Positions 60,501 to 64,000 of a stretch of DNA of 64,000 bases are shown one piece after another. Location of the stretch: positions 310,001 to 374,000 of the forward strand of contig JADKGI010000030.1 of assembly GCA_016722285.1 (NCBI GenBank). The letters run 5' to 3'. This DNA is from Saprospiraceae bacterium. GTDB lineage: Bacteria > Bacteroidota > Bacteroidia > Chitinophagales > Saprospiraceae. The notes under the pieces are model-generated. The model saw nothing but the letters and a program-made list of their open reading frames with translations, was not told where the DNA came from and did no database searches. A program made the position numbers and the translations under genes. Numbering within the stretch: the first letter of the stretch is position 1; each line of letters begins with the position of its first letter.

Positions 60501-63500
60501 GTGCTGCTGTTACCTATTCAAACGCCCCAACAATAACGGGTTTACCGGCACCCAATATTTCATACAGTCTTGCTTCCGGCAGTTTCTTCCCAATAGGTAC
60601 TACGACTGTAACTGCAACAGCTACAAATTCTGTGGGAAGTAATTCTTGTACATTTACGGTTAATATTACAGATAGTCAAGCACCGATATTTCTTCAAGCC
60701 GTTATTCCACCATCTCCCAAAATAAATACTGATTACGGATCTCGGTCAACATATTCAGGTGTGAATTTAAATGGTCAAGGGAATTATATAAATGTAAATC
60801 CAGGAGCATCAATCAATTTCTCATCAAGCTGGTCATCAGTTAGAGTACCGGGTGATCCTGGATACGAAGCTTGTCCTGGATGCATCACTCAACATTTTCT
60901 TGTGTTTAATGGGCAAATGATAACTTGTCATGACGCTAATCAAGGAAGTGCGGGTAACTTGAATGTAAGCTTCACAGCTCCTTCGCAACCAGGTGTTTAC
61001 TACCTCACCCACACCGGTGCATGGTGCTTCGGATGTAATAATCCAGTTGGTTGTGGGCAACAAACAACAGAGGTACTTTTAGGTTTAAATCGTCCTGATA
61101 TAGCTTTAGCAACAATAATAGTTGGAAATGCGAGTATTTGCCCGGCAGATATCACAGTTCCTGCAACCAACGCTTCTGGTGCAGTAGTTACTTATACTAC
61201 TCCCGTAGGTTCAGATAATTGTGGAGGAGCCATTACTATCAGGACTGCAGGTCTTGCAAGCGGATCTGTATTCCCGATAGGTGTCACAACGGTAACTCAC
61301 AGAGTGACCGATGCATCGGGTAATTCGACTTCATGCTCATTTAATGTGACTGTCACAGGTACTGCACCAGGTATCACTTGTCCTATCAACATTACAGCAA
61401 ATAACGATCTGAATCAATGTGGAGCAAATATAACTTATGTAAATCTGCCGCTTGCGACTGGAAATCCAACTCCAGTTATTACATATAGCCATAATTCGGG
61501 CAGTTTCTTCCCCGTAGGACTTACAACAGTGACTGCAACAGCTATAAATACTGTTGGAAGTAATTCCTGTACATTTACCGTGGCTGTGTACGATAGTCAG
61601 GCACCAAGTATTGTGTGTCCAAATGCTATTACAGTTAGTTCAAATCCTGCTTCATGCGATGCTATAGTAACTGTAAAGCCACCATTTATTGCAGATAATG
61701 TAAATGGCAATGCTTTAAACTTTGATGGGCTTGACGACAAGGTAGAAGTACCGGATCACCCTTCATTAACAATGGTCAATGGATTAACCATTGAGGCTTG
61801 GGTTTATGATCGAGCTGTGAATAATCCAGCAAGAATTACTAATAATGATAATTTCTTTAATATTCTTGTGAAGGGAACTTACGGATATGGGTTGGCCATA
61901 GATAGTAGAGGAGCCTTAAACAATAGAATAAAGTTTTGGGATCGTCCGGATGGCAATGCGCTTCCTATATCCAACTCATCGCTTCCCTCGGATCAATGGG
62001 TTCATGTTGCAGTGACAGTTTCGGATAGTGTTAGATTTTATTTAAATGGTGTTTTGGATGGAGTCTCACCAAATTTTGGGACCGTTTCGAGCTTAAATAG
62101 CCCTGGAATATTAGCTATTGGTAATCAGGGAATTGGTTGCGCATATCCTTCATGCAACGTTTGGGATGGACAAATTGATGAAATCAGATTGTGGAATGTA
62201 GCAAGATCTTCGACAGATATTGTAAACAATATTAATGGAAGACTCAGGGGCGATGAATCCGGATTAGTAGCTTACTACACCTTTGATCAGGGTACTGCAG
62301 GCGGAGTTAATACAGGTTTAACAACCTTAGTCGATGGCACAGTAAATCGTAATAACGGAACACTTCTGAATTTTGCATTGTCTGGAGGTGCAGCGTCAAA
62401 CTGGACTGCGGGAAGAAAAGGAGCAGTTACCATAACAAATAACAAAACGGGCACGGCTAATGCTAGCGGAACATATCCTGTAGGAACTACTTCCGTTGTG
62501 TGGACAGCTACAGACGCTGCGGGGAATGCTTCTAACTGTACCCAGACTGTGACAGTGACAGACAATCAGGCACCTACTGCTACTTGCCAACCAGTTACTG
62601 CATATTTAGACAATACAGGTAAAGTTTCTGTAAATGCTTTATCCGTTAACAATGGAAGTACAGATAATTGCAATATTTTAGCTTACAGGTTTGTTGGTGT
62701 TGGAGATAATGGAGGACAAAGAACAGTTAATGTTATCAGTGGTGCAAGCACTGGAAGGAGTCTTACAGGTATAACATATGGGCAAAATGGGGTTACAAAA
62801 ACACTGACTCCAGCCAATGCGATCAGATCAACTCTGGTCTTAAATACCCTGACAGCTAACCCAACTTTGGGCTATGGTGGTGATGCCAATAGATTCTGGG
62901 ATATGAGTGCAACTACTATGAATCAATCGACTGCATTACGGGTATTGGGAGATATGGATTTAGGCACTGCATTACAGGATTGTGATGACCCTGTTGGGGT
63001 GAATCATAAAGTCATATTCGATACGCCAATTGTACCTGGGGCAGGACCAGAAATATTTATTGTACATGGAGGATTAGCATATGATATACAAATACTGGAT
63101 GTTAATGGCAATGTAGTTTTGACTATTCCAGAAAGTGTAATAAACAGCAGTTCAACTGTTTCATTGGCAGCAGGTAGTAATTTCAATGCGTTCTATCTAA
63201 GAGATAATGTAAACTTCTCGGTTGAATATCTTCCCGGTCATAGCAATACTCTGGACAAAGTACTCGCTTTAGACATCAATTACAGTGAAGTACCATTGAT
63301 TGGTGGTATTCGGTTTGGTGGAGGGCCATGCAATTATGTGTATGAAATTTTAGGTTACCAGCCAGCATCATCTCAAATTGATTTAACTTGTGCCAATATT
63401 GATGCAAATGCGGTAACAATGGATGTTATCGATGCAAGTGGAACATTGTCTTCATGTGCGACAACTATTACTGTTGTGGATAATATAGCACCAGTGCTGA

Positions 63501-63950
63501 CTAATTGCCCAGCAAGTATTCCATTAAATTTAGATAATTACAATAACAGTGTAAACATTTCTGCAGCCATCATTGATAATAATCGCGTAGTCATTTCAGC
63601 TACATCAACTGTTCAAAATCCACAGGTCGGATCTTTAGCCCCGCAAAACTTACCATTATCAAATCCAATATCATGCGATTGCCCCTCTGGCTATGCGGTG
63701 ATTGACATACTGGCAGGAGGGTGATATCATTGACCAGTTTAAGTTGATCTGTGCTAAAATAATGAATGATGGAAGACGCGGCGATACTCTTTATTTACTT
63801 TGTTATAATGGTGGACTTGGGGGCGCACCTGCCGATTCGATCATAGCACCTGCAAACTCCTGGATGGTTGGGTTTAAGGTTAGTACCTGGTTATCTTATG
63901 ATAATAGACCGCAAGTCTTATCCAAAGTAGAAGGTTATTCTCAACCGTGA
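54534..63950 (+). CDS. Giant secreted multidomain surface protein (S8/S53-like peptidase, MBG, hexad repeats, HYR, LamG), two frame breaks
   Basis: About 3,138 residues if corrected. Order by raw residue: signal peptide (1-22); beta-rich repetitive region (about 25-350); subtilisin-fold domain (about 485-925) with Asp503 in GVISDSYN, Glu549 where subtilisins have His, AGN oxyanion motif, and Ser852 in FFGTSAAAPHVAA; IPT-like segment; MBG domains (about 1010-1160); SRA[LI]VN hexads (1164-1316); another MBG; HYR (about 1508-1583); LamG (about 1637-1857). The frame breaks at 60114-60116 (G3, one short; VGAPTSTILTVTDNSGN follows). Then come more HYR modules, a Cys-rich insert, a second LamG and HYR units. 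A second break near 63715 links to the tail YWQEGDIIDQFKLIC. The end at 63950 is uncertain because no sorting domain is seen before the window edge. Likely an adhesin or matrix protein. Confidence 0.85.
58023..58481 (+). repeat. In-gene hexapeptide repeat, 16 SRA[L/I]VN units
   Basis: Eight units in 58023-58211 and eight in 58317-58481, with a unique spacer and short interruptions such as GVWVDVIVN and MSMLIN. The protein period is six residues (18 bp). Codons for Ser, Arg, Leu and Val vary among units, so the protein is conserved more than the DNA. Confidence 0.95.
60240..61590 (+). repeat. Duplicated HYR module pair flanking a Cys-rich insert
   Basis: 60240-60680 and 61140-61590 encode near-parallel HYR pairs (YTTPVGSDNC, TTVTHRVTDASGN, CPxNIT..N, GSFFPxGxTTVTATA). 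Between them, 60690-61130 encodes a non-HYR insert rich in Cys (CPGCITQH, CFGCNNPVGC). This is an old internal duplication at protein level with clearly diverged DNA. Confidence 0.75.
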
Positions 63951-64000
63951 TACTAGAAATAATAAGCGAAACAGCCTTGTCCAGGTTTCTTAATGGATCA

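Overview
The window looks like a chromosomal stretch of an AT-rich Bacteroidota genome, most likely from the Saprospiria or a related environmental lineage. The signs are a SusC/SusD pair, a GLPGLI protein beside a CarboxypepD_reg/outer-membrane beta-barrel receptor, DUF4252 proteins, secreted proteins with a T9SS type A-like C-terminal tail, MBG/HYR adhesin modules and TAnnTTTG-type -7 promoter elements. I see no tRNA, rRNA, CRISPR array, transposase, integrase or prophage. Lineage is inferred from gene content only.

Layout. 1-5.3 kb: a receptor/GLPGLI operon (minus strand) divergent from a histidine kinase/OmpR-type regulator operon; four helically phased GGTTAAA-like repeats and two identical, oppositely facing -7 boxes lie between them. 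5.4-9.2 kb: DUF3052 and VOC genes, then a membrane-embedded AraC regulator downstream of a secreted beta-propeller gene. 10.3-16 kb: a SusC/SusD/lipoprotein uptake locus without enzymes, followed by a second membrane AraC regulator, a Crp-like regulator and a serine hydrolase. 21-28 kb: housekeeping genes (M42 peptidase, pyrE, NUDIX, mtgA, TerB-like, pseudouridine synthase, ychF, amidase). 28.6-31.5 kb: ECF sigma factor, anti-sigma factor with a duplicated N-terminus, and three DUF4252 genes in one array. 31.9-39 kb: pentapeptide-repeat protein and a complete RND efflux operon. 39-47 kb: VPS10/BNR propeller protein, LolA-like protein, SRAP protein, SPOR protein and a subtilisin-like protease. 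47-54 kb: rplS, acyl-CoA carboxylase beta, small asparaginase, glycosyltransferase, recR and tatC. 54.5-64 kb: one giant surface protein of about 3,100 residues with a peptidase domain, MBG domains, a hexapeptide repeat, HYR and LamG domains.

A dominant feature is reading-frame breakage. At least fifteen single-base frame changes interrupt otherwise normal genes, and in nearly every case the expected conserved continuation is found in the neighbouring frame. Many sit in short homopolymers with one base too few. This pattern fits uncorrected indels in a consensus better than real gene decay, so I annotate merged genes and give both the junction and the corrected end.

Most interesting observations: (1) sixteen SRA[L/I]VN hexads inserted in an MBG domain of the giant protein; (2) the symmetric phased operator between the receptor and two-component operons; (3) a roughly 120-bp structured repeat present twice, both times just downstream of a stop codon in the same orientation as the gene; (4) the anti-sigma factor with a tandem duplicated N-terminus next to three DUF4252 paralogues.
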